Shown: positions 20,309 through 32,800, numbered from the stretch's first letter. The stretch: 64,000 nucleotides of DNA from Periplaneta americana (GCF_040183065.1 NC_091122.1:77422955-77486954); one strand, 5' to 3'. Numbers and translations: made by a program. Notes: generated by a model not told the origin, from the letters alone.

Positions 20309-22188
20309 CACAGTCTAATAGATACTGTCACGGAACTCATACGTATAAAATATGCCAACATTTGACAGCTGGCGCGACAGTAGCCCTCTAGCGGCAGGCA
20401 AGTTTAAAGTGTGCACACGACATATGATAACACATCAGAAAACGGGTTTTGCGTAATTTATTTTATATTTTTATGCTATACACTAAGTGTATATGGTTCT
20501 TACTAATTCTAATTTAGAATCATGGAAGAATTTCACACGCAGTTAATCTACAAGTTTCAGAAGCTGGGAACAAACGTAATTCTTTCTGCTCCTTAGAACT
20601 GAATCATGGCCCTGATCACGTATCATGGTTTGAAATAATATAATTGTTTGTACGTGGACGGTTAATTCAAGTCTTTCCTAAATATATTTATAAAGCATTG
20701 GAACTCTATATTTCCTGTGAGAAGAGTCATATTGTAGGGCATATCTCGTAGGGTACATCGCGTGAGAAATTAAGTATTTTGCATACCGCAAATTGGAGTA
20801 AACTCGGCCGCTGAGGTAAACTTAAAAATAACAAAGGAGAAGATTTAAACCTTAATTTGACAGACATTGATTTATGAAGTTCATTATTTTTCAATTTTTT
20901 TTTATTATTATTTTGAGTCGCTAATAGTGCTGATATTATGGTTTAAATTTTTATGGAAAGTTTACCGCATTTTACATTACATTTTCAGTTTTCACACATA
21001 AGCTTAATTTTAACTTACCCTACCTATATAATACGTAATTTACATGCACTTACTGTTATTATGACGTAGGTGAGAACAAATGAATACAAAACTTTGTTGA
21101 AAAAATTGTAACTTCAATTAACTCAGAAAATGTAGGCCTAATTTTATTTTCAGAGCAGAAGTGATGTAAGACAAAAATGGGTAATGAGGGTTAAAGTAAA
21201 CTTTCTGTAAAATACAGCGCAAAGTAGCAGTTAATATTGACTTTATTTAAACTATTAGTAGTCAGTGAATAGCACGAAGGATATATTAATTGCTACTTTG
21301 CGCTGTATTTTACAGAACTTTAACTTTAAACCTCACTACCTAATTTTGACTTACACCACTTCTGCTCTGAACGGCTCAAATAATCACTGGGAATGTAAAA
21401 TCAACACCAATAACAGTCATGCACATTATTACAGAAAAGATTGCTTTTTATATTAAATTTAAAAAGGCTCTTTTATTTCTTGAGAACTTAATACGTCTGC
21501 CACATGAATCTACACCAACACATCAGAAATTTATCGACACAGTCTGGATTTATTCAAGAAGTGAATATTTTGCAAAAGGATTATAATACGCCATGAATTC
21601 TTGAAAAAATTAACACCATGATCCCTACTTGAATGCAATATAACATTCAACTTTTGAAAAATATAAGGAAAAAAAAACACGAATACAAAAATTATGGAAT
21701 TACTTGCATTAAAAACTGTAGATACATTATCCAAAATCGGAATGGTTACACATTTACACATATGATTTCTGCAAAACAATAATATACTGTTACAGGTATT
21801 TACTTTGTTTTTATTTAAACTCTCCTTCCTGGCATACAATTAGGTAACTGATAACTAATAAATGTTTTATAGAACACAATATGTAGGCTACATACAGCGT
21901 GGATTACAGATTATGACTGAGTTATGATTTTCTCTTGGTCTTTAGGAAATCTGAAGAACGACAAATTCGGAGATTTAAACTTGTTGTTACTGCAATTTTC
22001 GTCATTGCACACATTGCCTTTATTCCGACGCATGATTAAAACGTTATTATAACATCTCGCAAACCTTTAAAGCACGTGCTGGCTGTATCAACCCTATGAC
22101 CAGTGCCTTGCCTGCCGCTTGAGCGCTAGTGTCGTGAATGTTGGCAAAACGAGTGTTGAAGTTGCGCGACTGTATATATTAGACTGTG
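20309..22188. mobile_element. 1.9-kb inverted-repeat element, 7-8-bp duplication
   Basis: Left CACAGTCTAATAGATACTG and right (reverse complement) CACAGTCTAATATATACAG. Further subterminal similarity includes TGCCAACATT and AGCGGCAGGCAAG on both sides, within about 130 bp. ATCGGGT flanks both ends (20302-20308, 22189-22195), or GATCGGGT if one G is shared. The duplication size points to a hAT-like element. No transposase ORF, so non-autonomous. Confidence 0.82.
21151..21369. repeat. Long hairpin, about 85-bp arms
   Basis: CAGAGCAGAAGTGATGTAAG at the left is mirrored at the right, and the arms run through ACAGCGCAAAGTAGCA with a loop of about 50 nt. It lies inside the 20309-22188 element. It may be a nested palindromic MITE or part of the element. 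Confidence 0.82.
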
Positions 22189-22417
22189 ATCGGGTTAAGC
22201 GACTTACATGGTCTGCCTTACGGCCTGTATTAGATCACGGTGGCTGCGGCATAGTCTATTGTTCCTCAACGAGCACAGAATTCAACTATCGCGAGATTTG
22301 CAAAAAATCTTCCCACATTTTGTGACTGTATATATACTAAAAGCCGGATTATGAATCATAGAGTTACTAAATAACTTATGAACCAACGAGTTAGATACTA
22401 TAGAGAGGCTAAAGATC

Positions 22418-22516
22418 TCTGATAAGTGCTCCCTGCGGAGGCCAACAGTACTATGGATCGTTCCCTAAAAAAACATGGCGTCTATAGTACCGCCAGCCTC
22501 CGCAAGGAGTGCTTAT
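22418..22516. repeat. Imperfect palindrome in element B
   Basis: TGATAAGTGCTCCCTGCGGA at the left is mirrored by TCCGCAAGGAGTGCTTATCA at the right (three mismatches in 23 bp) with further weaker pairing inwards. It may be the relic of a small foldback element. Confidence 0.75.
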
Positions 22517-23006
22517 CAAAGGTACACTGTAACGAGTTGGTACATGTATTATATTTTTCAGATAATATAAACATTTCGCTATAGGTTTTGTATAAAGCTG
22601 ATTTATAAATGAAAAAGTAATAATTAAGACTTTAAAATTTCCAAAAATGTCTCATTCCCTCGGATTTAAATTAAATGTACCGTAAATCATAATATGTTGC
22701 TGGATAATTAAACCCTCTCAATACAGGTACTATTGCCGCAGAGAATTATAAGATAAGACGGACTGAGCATAAGCGAAATATCTGTATTAATAAGTTTGTA
22801 CCATCAAGAGTTTAGTATTTATTGTGTTTATAGGGCCTACACCAATTTTCTTTTTATTAATGCGGTAGGGCTCTTTTTGTTACCAAAGAGGAAAGTTAGC
22901 ACTTGCATCACACACAATTTGTCATTATTGTTCAAAATAATGTAAGAACAGTTTTATTCTGCAAAAGCCTCTGCTTAGTTGCGCAACACGTGTGAGATCA
23001 ATGCTC

Positions 23007-23098
23007 GTTTCAAATTATATTAGACTACACGATGTCTCCATCACGCGACAATATTTGTTTCAAACTGTATTAGACTACATGATGTCTCCATCACGCGA
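23007..23098. repeat. Tandem duplication, 50-bp period
   Basis: Two copies of a 42-bp block (GTTTCAAAYTRTATTAGACT through CCATCACGCGA) separated by 8 bp, with three differences. Confidence 0.88.
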
Positions 23099-24528
23099 AA
23101 AGAAGTGTACCTAGCTGTGGCTCCTTTTGTTTCTGATAACAATGTTAATCGTAAGTATCTTATCGTTTCAATCAATGTGGTGAGTTATGATCATGAGTAA
23201 CTTTCTATTAGTGTCATTCTTTAATTATTATGTTGCATGCTAAGAGATTATTTGTAGTTTTAATAATTTCAGTTTTCAAACGTTCTCTGTGTTAATTCCA
23301 ATTTCAAATGAATTTTTCTCAATAACTTAATTACTGGATATTTTTTTTAATTTTCGCCACTACCTTTCCTATATTTTACTCCTATTAGTTACATACGTCG
23401 TCTCTCTTGAAATCACCTGGTGAGCACTGAATTACATGATATCATATTAGGTTAGACTAGCTGTAAGGTAATTAAATTTGTGACGAAGTCAAAAAATTAT
23501 TTATTTTTCTTCTGCCGATTAAATTCATCCGTCTTTAGGTGCTTTGGTTTGGTTGCATCGAGTATAGCTTGTCATTTAATATCTGGGCTATATTTAGTGA
23601 AACTAATAAAACATAGGCCTACAGCTGTTATAAAACGTAAAGTTTTGTGTGTATTTTACTTTTTACTTATTAACATAGTCTTAATATATAACTCAATTCA
23701 CAATAATACTAACTTCATCACAGTCATTTCCTACAACATCCGAGCCACGCCCCTTTGTTTTGACTAACCGAAACATGGCGGACCAATGTTCAATTGTCTT
23801 CAACTTTCTGAGGTCTTTGTCCTCTCTATAGTATCTAACTTGTTGTTATCAACGAGTTAGAAAGAGAAAGATATAGAGTGGTCATTGCGCCGCCATGTTT
23901 GAAGAAAATTGAACGACCGTCGGTAATGAACTTATGCGCCCAAAACAAAGTGGGCGTGGTGATAACTGACATTAGAATCGTCAGCTGTCTTGATTTCGTT
24001 TGCATAAATCAGTTAAATTGAAGTGGAAAATCCTAGTATTTCGTCAAATACGTGCTAGGAACTTAATCTAAACTTATGTACGCTAAATTTAAAACACTTG
24101 AGCTATTCCTAGAAGGAATGCTTAAAAGAATAACCTAAGCAAAATTGTCATGTAGTATGACAAGAAGTCCTAGCAAATATACTGAAGAAAATGTTAATAT
24201 TCCTAGGTTCTTTTAAATGCGACCTGCAAGATTGCCTATAAAATGAACGAGTATGATTCGGATGATTTTATTAAATTGTTTTCCCAATCTCTACACGTTG
24301 CAAAACTATTTACTATACCATAAGATATAGAATGAAAGTAGGCCCTATATGTAGTAAACAACCTTTACCTCCAAGCTTGTAACGTGGGTGAAACATGACA
24401 AAACACGCTTTCAGTTTTTTTGTTACAGTAAAGTATAATTATTATCGAAATGTGAACGTGAGGCCAACAGCCGGCTGGTCTGTCTGAGCCTTTCAAGGGC
24501 TGTGGCACCACAGATAATTATTAGTGTA

Positions 24529-24616
24529 TAATTGAGCACCCACGTACAATAATGGGGTAAGTAGTTACGAAATATATTCATACTTACCCCATTATTGCAA
24601 GTGGGTGCTCAATTAT
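24529..24616. repeat. 88-nt hairpin, 36-bp stem and 16-nt loop
   Basis: ATAATTGAGCACCCAC at the left pairs with GTGGGTGCTCAATTAT at the right, and the inner AATAATGGGGTAAGTA pairs fully. Two mismatches in 36 bp. It lies inside element C. The size and shape resemble a miRNA precursor or a minimal palindrome; there is no evidence of transcription in the sequence. Confidence 0.85.
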
Positions 24617-24717
24617 GTTCTTTCATGTCCTTCTAGTCAAAATACTAACAACAATACGACGTACCCCAGAGTTTTGCGTTATTTTGGATGCGAGTGTCGA
24701 AATACAATTTTAATATT

Positions 24718-25030
24718 TGATTGCTATTACTAGGTTTGAAACGGAATTGTAGCGGTTTTATCCGTATTTAGTTTAACTTTATTACTAGTGAACCATTTAT
24801 TTGATTAATCGTTTGTCTTCGAAATAGACCTACTTCTTATAAGCTACAGCTCATCGTCTTCTTGTATAAGCAGTAAGGACAGAAGGAGCAGAAATAAAGG
24901 ATGCCGGTGACGAAATACAGCTATAATATTGTATTGCTATTTGTTTTTCACTGGGTCTGAAACGGAATTGTATTGGTTTTATCCGTATTTAGTTTAAGTA
25001 CATTACCAGTGAACCATTTATTTTGTTTAT
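24718..25030. repeat. Two direct repeats of about 95 bp in element C
   Basis: The blocks at about 24718-24805 and 24933-25025 share GAAACGGAATTGTA, GGTTTTATCCGTATTTAG and AGTGAACCATTTATTT. Confidence 0.8.
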
Positions 25031-25825
25031 GCCGAGCGTTGTTACACATTTATGCATGACAAAAGTGCTGCTAATTAACAAAACTATGGACTTAACTTCA
25101 TAAAAATTTACATGAAATATGATATATCAGTTGTCTTTTTCCTTTTGACATTGCAGTTATATGCAGCACACACAACAGGCATGTTTTTTCTTCGTTTTTT
25201 TGTACTCCTTACCTCCGTTATACAACATTGTAAGCAGACGAATTTTTACAAAGGTGGGCGCTTAGCTCAGATCTGCCGTGTTTCGCGGTGGCACCGCAAA
25301 GAGCGCTGTACAGGACAACATGGCCACTCTATAGTCTTCTCTTTCTATCTCGTTGGTTGTTATGAACCGACTAAACCGGAAGCAGCGTTCTGTTGGTCTC
25401 TTTCTGAGCTCTGTTGCCACATAATGGGGCGAGATTCAAAGCGTGTTCAGCGTTTGTCACCGATATGTTTAAAATAGCTATTGTATATTGTTCTCGATAA
25501 CACTATCTACAATATTAGTAATTAAAATTACTGTTTTTAAGAAAGCACGAGCTAATGACGCTGGTACGAAATGCGACTCGTGATGCACCTGGTACTGCAA
25601 ATGAACTGGCTACACTGTCTCCGTAATTCCGTTGCCAGATTTTCGTTAGCAGACGACATTTTCACGCGAGGTCCAATGAAAAGCTCCGTTCTCGTTCTCC
25701 CCTCCATCCCCCACACTCAACGTGTCATCACTGCACAGGCTACCCCTCTAACCCGCACTTTCCTCTCGCCAATCCAACTACTTCCTGTTTCGTCGGTTCA
25801 TAACCTGGCTTTTAGTGTGCCTATA

Positions 25826-27660
25826 TAGTTCGTAATGCCCTAGATCATATATACTAACAGATAGCTCTTTTATATAGGCTTTAGGGTTTGCAGTCGAGGC
25901 CGACTTGATGCAGTTCAATAATCGGCAACAGATGGCACAATGACCAACACCATCACGAGACACGAACTCTAAATCGATTATTTCTTGCTTACGAGCTAAT
26001 CTCGGTATGTACTCTCGACAACTGATGACCATGGATAAATATTATTGGCCTATATGACCTTGGCAATTTGGCAAGTTCGGAACATAAACAAGTTCGGAAC
26101 GAGGCAGCTATTTATAGTTGTCACGTGGGCGAAGCGAAGAGATAAGATAAAGTACGCCTTTGTATTGAATATAATTCAGAATCTCTGCCAGGCAAAGCAA
26201 TATGTAGACCATGTTGTAATGGTACCGTATCGGGCGGCAATAATATGATTCGTTATCTCTTCTGTTTTTATATATTTGTCGTGAATGTTATTTATATTAT
26301 CAACTGAGTGTATAACATAATTTATCCGTTAATTGATATTTTATTAATGATAAATCCAAAGAACAATGGAAAATAAGGGATTGAAAATTAAATGAAATAA
26401 GAGAATTTGACGTTCATGATTATAATGTTGTCGGAGTTTTATTATACTTTACTTTGAATTATTTTAACTTGCACCACAAAAGCGTATGAAAATTAATGTT
26501 AACATTACCTATTTAGTTATGATAGTAGTATATTGGAAAATTTGTGCATATAGCCTGATTAGAATACATAAATAATACTATCCTAACCTAAGCAATAGTA
26601 GTCTTGTTTATTTCATACATGTTCGTATAATTATACAAACACAAGAATAATCTAGTTTGCAGCCTGTGATGTCTCGTTTATAGTATTATATAATATACAT
26701 ATTACGATATTTACTAGGTACTTATCAATATATAGTTAATAATATTATAAAGTATACAGGCCTAATCCATTACCAAGGAATACCCCTTCCCTCACATTTT
26801 CAATACTGTTTACCTCAAAAGGCCTTCACATCTTATTAGACACTGGATTAAAATAGACATGTTGATGTAGGCCTACAACATTACATTTTTTTGTCACTAC
26901 TCCTGATCCCATTCTAACAGTTTCAGGTTTTGTAATTTGTAACAATACTATCAATACTGATGGGTCATTCCATAGTGACACACATAACATTTTCGAAGTA
27001 ACTATGATCGTCACAGGATATTTAATTAAATACTTAAGAGTTTATGAAAGAGACATCACTGTCTTTTAACGTAAGCATTCCAAAATATAAACAGAAAATC
27101 TTAATTAAAAGGAATAATTAATAATGTAAAAAATATGAAATATTATATGGTGTGACATATGAACATTTTCTTGCCACTTAATTTATTACCAAAATGGAAA
27201 ATGTTCATATTATTGTGCCAAATGACATAAATAGTTGTTTTCCAAAGAATTAAGACACTTGTGTAGTACATGTAACTGCTGACGTACTTTAATAAAAATA
27301 ACAGTGCCATTAACAAATAAAATATTACGAATTATATTGTGACACACGAACATTTCTGCCAAGTTCATTACTATTTTTTTCAGATGCATATCGAGATTTA
27401 TACACAGTGCCTACAGTTCTTACTATACAAAGCAACACTTGATTACACTAAAATTCACATTCAGATTTAAAATGTCCTTGGTTATTTACAACCATATGTG
27501 GTGATATCTCCTGTGTAATATCATGTGATGAATACACCAATACAGGCTATCGACTTTTCCTCCCATTTGTAGTACTTTCCTTTCTTGAACATCACGGAAA
27601 CTTTAAATTCGCCACCACAAGCTTTTGTAAATTCCTCTGCTTATCTGACGTCTTTTTTAA
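25826..27660. other. No gene or repeat recognised
   Basis: AT-rich sequence. ORFs of 60-85 codons occur but show no motif, splice context or codon pattern that I can support. Confidence 0.55.
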
Positions 27661-27663
27661 ATT

Positions 27664-27905
27664 GATTATGTAACGATGTTGTATCAACTACTAGGTTATT
27701 TAGCCTCGATAGGATTGGTGATAGTGAAATGATATTTGGCGAGATGAGGTTGAGGATTCGCCATAGATTACATGACATTCGCCTTACAATTGGGGAAAAC
27801 CTCGGAAAAAACCTCAACCAGGTAACTTGTCTCAATCAGGATTTGAACCCGGGCCCACTGATTTCACGGTCAGATGTGTCTACCATTACTCCACAGCAGT
27901 GGACC
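27664..27905 (-). mobile_element. tRNA-derived SINE, divergent subfamily
   Basis: On the minus strand the head reads GTGGAGTAATGGTAGACAC (A-box region) and GGGTTCAAATCCTG (B box), followed by GGTTGAGGTTTTTTCCGAGG and a 3' part with GGCTAAATAACCTAG. Head junction and tail match the SINE at 18449, but the middle is different, so it is a chimeric or divergent subfamily. No clean target duplication found. Confidence 0.75.
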
Positions 27906-28209
27906 GAACATGGGTTATGTACAGTTACCCTTAAAAGGACTGAGACGACTCTTGGTCGTCGGAAGTTAAAGTTCTACAGCGCGGTTCACTCGATATCGAC
28001 GTAACAATAAATACCATGACATATACAACAAGAATTGTTACAAGGACCACAACAAGGACAAGGACCAGAATAAGAATCACGAAGAAGATAGCGATTTAAG
28101 GCCACGATTTCACAACATAGCTCGAGTCACAAAATATCATTGCTTCTCTGTACCGAATGGCAAACGCCTGCTATGGGATCTACATTCTGGACTGCTGTTG
28201 TCACTGTCT

Positions 28210-28294
28210 TGTCTCGGTAGCTCATATAGTAGAGTGTCGGTTCTACTATATAACCGAAACGTCTCGTGTTCGATCCCGGGTAAAACTTTTTTTT
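28210..28294 (+). repeat. tRNA-like sequence ending in T8
   Basis: GTAGCTCATATAGTAGAGTG resembles an A box/D arm, TCGGTT/AACCGA forms an anticodon-like stem with a 9-nt loop, and GTGTTCGATCCCG resembles a B box. A T8 run follows at 28287-28294. The T stem is poor and the loop is too long for a functional tRNA. Confidence 0.55.
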
Positions 28295-28475
28295 ATTGAC
28301 GTGTAATTAATTTCTTCACAGTTCGACTGTCTAATTTGTCGAAAAATATGGAATAATTTATGCCCAAATTCTGGGTCTTACAAGTGGGCTGAACCTCGTC
28401 AAAAAATCTTACTTGGAAGTTAAAGGTATTCTTCGTGAAACAATAATCATAAGAAACAAAACGAGACCTGTTAAC

Positions 28476-28712
28476 TTAAAATCTTGTCCACATGCCATCA
28501 GCTTCTATTACAGCTCTAAGTCAATCCGGCATAGATGTCACAAGATTGTGCAATAGGTTCTGATCCTGGGCGAGATCTTCCCAGGTGTCAATAACTTGAT
28601 TCCACAATTCGTCTCGATTTCGAGGGCGTCGGTGGGCATAGGTGGCTACTCTGTAGTGACATAAACATAGATTATCTCTCGGAACTTTTCCGTAAAAATA
28701 AATTAAATTCAC
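28476..28712 (-). pseudogene. Tc1-like transposase C-terminal fragment
   Basis: Reads RRPRNRDELWNQVIDTWEDL, then LHNLVTSMPD, a TGA, then LRAVIEADGMWTRF and a terminal TAA. This is the conserved C-terminal tail of Tc1-type transposases (SMPRR-AVI-A-GG pattern), with Arg changed to a stop at the TGA. The catalytic part is missing. A related fragment lies on the plus strand at 52255-52571. Confidence 0.72.
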
Positions 28713-28772
28713 TCCTTGAAACTGACAACCTTAGTTGTAGCGTAATTTTCCTACCAGCATACAAGCTGAAGT

Positions 28773-29480
28773 AGCACAGCCATTGATAAAAGTTTTGTAC
28801 ATAGAATTAGACTGAATTTCTATTCGACAGAACCTATAATCAATGGCTTTTCTGAACATGATAAACAAATCCTAAGTGTTTCCAATGTCACTGAGCAATT
28901 TCAAGTATCTAGTGATTATTTACATTTATGTCTACAATATGAATCTTGGAAAAACGTATATGATACTGGTACTACTGGTATTAAGGGTAAATGTATTGTA
29001 TCTTTCACTTAATTTCAGAATCACTTCAGTGGATGTTCTCCACTGAATGTTGTGAAAAATTTCAAAAGTAAAAAAATGTAGATAATGCAGGGACTTACAA
29101 ATCTAATGTATTAAAAAGAAGAATCTCTATGTAATGAGCTGAAATGTAATGATCCTCATGTTCTTAATTACTACAAGAAGTACAGTGTAATTTATCAAAA
29201 ATAATGAAAGAGGGAAATAGAATACATTTGAATGGAAAAGTACAAAATTCAGATAATGCAATTAAAACTATTCGCAATATTATTAAAGTTAAACTTGTAG
29301 ATATTCTAAGAAAGAAAATATTTTTTCCATTAAAACAAGTGATTATAAAGTAGAGGATTCCAAATCTATTGCAAATTCTTTTAACGTCTTATAGTATATG
29401 GTACAGAAATATTATTGACAACTTAAACATGAAAGATTTTGCAAAAGACACTTCAATTGGTTACTTAACAGTTGCATTTA
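28773..29480 (+). pseudogene. Decayed LINE endonuclease and linker remnant
   Basis: An 80-codon open stretch (28773-29012) reads AIDKSFVHRIRLNFYSTEP, then PIINGFSEHDKQILSV, which matches the SDH block at the end of LINE endonucleases (usual form INGLSDHDAQ). Downstream, in other frames, YYKKYSVIYQK, HLNGKVQNSDNAIKTI and SIANSFNV fit the basic linker before an RT domain. No RT motifs follow, so the copy is truncated and has several frameshifts. Confidence 0.62.
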
Positions 29481-32400
29481 ATAATTAGTATTAATATATG
29501 TAATTAGTCAATAATTGCAACATTGCTTTTTCATTCAATCATAACATGAATAAAATTGAATGCACATTAAATTAAACACTATTGGAAACACGTAGATACA
29601 ATAGTTAAAATCAACTGAAGGGGTGAGAGTGAAATAATCCAAAGCCACACTTTTAACAAAAAGTGTTTTGTGCGAGTGCATTTCTTACACATATGGGAAA
29701 GATACTAATAAAATATTGCAATAATTACTCAGCAAATGACATAGCCTAAGGAGTCTAAACCTTTGTAAAAGTTTCTCTGTGTGGCTTAGGAATATTTTTA
29801 AATTTCATTTTAATTGTCAGTTTTTAATATATATGAATTTACATTGTATATGTGTGTGTATGGAAATGCATTCCCTAGATTAACGTTTATAATATTATAA
29901 CTTGTAATTTTGTGTGATCAGTTTTAATTTCAGGACTTTGTAAAACTCTATTTTAACGTTACTTAACTATTTCAACATTATTTAGACAAAAAAAAAATCG
30001 TTGACGTAGACTAAGAATCGAACTCGCTCTCTTCTACACAACAGGCAGAAGTCTTAGCGTCTGAGCTATTGAAACGACACGAAAGCTTTCCTTTCCGTGC
30101 GGAGTGTCGATCTAGTCATGAAGGTCCATTGTCGATTTTACTACACGATTTACGTATATATTTATATTTTATTTACGTAATATTATCATATTTTTTGCAG
30201 TATTTGAAGTGAATTTCGGAACGATGGTAGTAACAAACCAAATAGCCTGCATTTAAGTAACTCAATATTCGTTATCTTGTGTATCAGTGCTCTGGTCTCC
30301 GATCATGCGCAGTGTCTTACATCTGAGACTTGGGAATATTCAATCGTCTCATCCTTTTCCAGGGAAACTGTACATTAATTCTTTTGACTTTCGGTTAGCT
30401 TTCTTAAGAATACACATAAAGAAATGTTGCGCTTTCCAAGCTATCCTTGTAATATTAGTGACTTATTTCAACCAGTTTGTTACTAAAATATATACAGTAC
30501 CTAAGTGTTTACTTGTGGCACTGGTGATCCATTTAATTGGTATGTGAGACGAATTTAATTTTGTGTTTTACAGAAGGATACATATTGATTTACTTTTGCT
30601 CACATTGATTTTAATTTTATTTGTTGTAGTCCAGTTTTCAATAACGCCAAGCTAGTTTTGCAAGGTGGTGATATAAGATTTTTCACTAATTTTTTCTATA
30701 TATCATACAGTCATCCACGAATAACCTTGCCTGAGAAGTGGCATTTCTATTCAAATCCTACAATAATTTTCAGTAAATATTTTTCACCGAGAAGCTATTA
30801 TACATTTAATTTTACTTCTGAGACCAGTGAAATATATGCCAATTTTATTAGAAAGGTGCATGTATAATTATCCAATAGCATGATGTTATCTGCAACAAAA
30901 ACTAAAGGGCAAGAAACAAAAGAAGAAAACATTACTGCTGTGGTTCTTAGAGTTCCATTAGAGTTACACGTTCATTGTCCACTGAAAGTTGTATTTCTCT
31001 ATTGAAGTGTAAAAGAGAAACTCTCATAAATTATGTCAGAAACAAAGAAAGGCACCACCCAAATATGTGGGATAATTAATTTAATAATGTTATTACCGGG
31101 ACTTGAAAAAAGCTATCATATATAATGGGTGGGGAAAAAAATACTTTTTAATCGCGCTTCTATAGTTTGACAATGCTGACTATTCAGAGTTTTGCCTGAC
31201 AGGTGAGCTACCATAAATTCCTTGAAGTCCTAGTTATTACTGAAGCCAAATGTGTGTCTCTTGTCAAGAGTCCATTTTATTTATACTTGTTAAGACATCA
31301 TTCATAGACTAGTTACCGCTTTCAGTTTTGATACTAAATACATTGAAATTAATCTATTATTATTCGTCCTATTTATACATTTATATTGAATGATTCGGTC
31401 TACCTTCATAACACATCTCATCAACAATACTCGATAAAGAGTTGAATTAGCTTCCATGCTGCGTTGTATTTATTTTGTCATGTTCCTATAGCAGGAATAT
31501 TAAATAGGAATTCCTTAAAACAGATTTATATTCACTCCTATGCCTTTTTATAGAATACCAGTACATATACTGTATTTCTTAAGATTTGGTACTTTATAAA
31601 CAGTATGTTAGTGCAAGAACTCTTTTTTTCATATTTAATAATTCTGGCATGTGTCAATAAATATGCTTGAGACCTCTGTCTCTCTGAATTACTCTTTACT
31701 AACTGGAAAAATATTCCAAATTTATATTTTAAAAAAGTATTAAAATATCCTCACAATTTAGAGCATAACAATTCCCGAAATAATCATCCTACATTAAATT
31801 ATTAAGACAAAAATGATTCAATCTATCGCTTGTAAAAATACCTTTATGGTCCTAATAAATTAAGAAATAATTTTCATCCAACAGATTTATTTTAAAATGG
31901 CCTGCACTTATTATTTTGAATTTTATTTTACCTTAATAAATTGAGTTAAGGTACAATACAATTTCATCAAGTTTCAAACAAAGTAATTCCATCTTTCCAA
32001 CAGGGGGACAATAAATACTTAAAGTAATGCTAAACTCGAAAAACTTATTGATGCAACTTAATTTTATATTCTATACCACGGCACCAAAAAAAAAAAAAAA
32101 ATGTCCTATTGTTCATACTGATTCAAGATGAATAGTTTCTTAGTGTTTGTCCATTCCACTTTTTTTATTGTCCTTCCCATTTCTATTTCTCTAATTTTTA
32201 GTAGGTACTTCACATGTAGTATATGTTTTACTTTAATACATATAATGACCATGAAGATATTTGGATATGTCTTACAAAATTCTTGCTGAAGACCACTGTG
32301 GTAACATTCTGCCGCATCTGTAGTTTGTACATTTTGAAATTTTCGTGCTTCAGCTCAGAATTCAGGCGGGGGGAGGGGAGGTTGATGTGCCAATGTAGTT

Positions 32401-32800
32401 TTCCAGAATATAATAATATTCAAAACATTCTCTAATAGGAGGGGTCTCTGATATTAGCTCTGCAAAAAATCTGATACTGGTACTTCTGTTGCTGGTAAAT
32501 AAGAAAGAACGAAATATAAATATTTTTAACCACTTTCGAATTTCAGGTGCTTTGTGTCTCAGCTGCTGGTTTGACGTACGGTTTGTTTCCTTTAATTTTC
32601 CAGAGCAAAAACTGTCCTAAGCGAAATTTACACTCTGTAATTTTAACACTGGGAACATTTATTTTGGTAGCATTGTGTGATGCTATTTCATAATATAACA
32701 AGAGCTTTGAAATGATTAACTGCTAACTACTACCTGGGTGAAAGTAGCACTGAAGCAGTTCCTGTGATTTCTGAAGTGAAAACTGTTCAATTTATAAGGA
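29481..32800. other. No gene seen apart from one tRNA-like sequence
   Basis: AT-rich DNA with homopolymer tracts. The longer ORFs at 30287-30547 and 30658-30867 lack any recognisable domain or splice context. Confidence 0.55.
29988..30085 (-). repeat. tRNA-like sequence with T-run
   Basis: Minus strand: AATAGCTCAGACGCTAAGAC fits an A box/D arm and GAGTTCGATTC fits a B box; a run of ten T follows 16 nt later (A-run 29988-29997). The internal promoter is well conserved but the arms are imperfect. Confidence 0.58.

Larger units (their letters stand above)
22384..23845. mobile_element. Element B, 1.46-kb hAT-like, inside element A
   Basis: Ends CAACGAGTTAGATACTATAG and (reverse complement of right) CAACAAGTTAGATACTATAG. 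TTATGAAC flanks the left (22376-22383) and, once element C is removed, the right (25360-25367). No transposase ORF seen. It contains the palindrome 22418-22516, a 50-bp tandem repeat and the inverted copy of 13972-14187. Confidence 0.82.
23850..25355. mobile_element. Element C, 1.5-kb hAT-like, at the edge of element B
   Basis: Ends CAACGAGTTAGAAAGAGAAA and (reverse complement of right) CAACGAGATAGAAAGAGAAG, followed by similar TATAGAGTGGYCAT. GTTGTTAT flanks both sides (23842-23849, 25356-25363). The first four bases of that duplication are the last four of element B and the next four belong to the TTAT of B's own duplication. No transposase ORF. Confidence 0.87.
22334..25825. mobile_element. 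Element A, about 0.5-kb MITE split by nested elements
   Basis: The left end ACTAAAAGCCGGATTATGAA and the reverse complement of the right end ACTAAAAGCCAGGTTATGAA match. Inside the left arm the sequence CCGACTAAACCGGAAGCAG resumes after the nested elements and matches CCGACGAAACAGGAAGTAG of the right arm. Subtracting the nested B and C leaves about 0.5 kb. No clear target duplication; the left arm seems to carry a small internal duplication. Confidence 0.62.

Noticed and set aside
25112-25477. 121-codon plus-strand ORF in element C
   Set aside because: It crosses the inverted-repeat end and the target duplication of element C, so it cannot be one gene.
30287-30867. Two plus-strand ORFs of 86 and 69 codons
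   Set aside because: No domain, no splice signals in phase and AT-rich composition like the surroundings.
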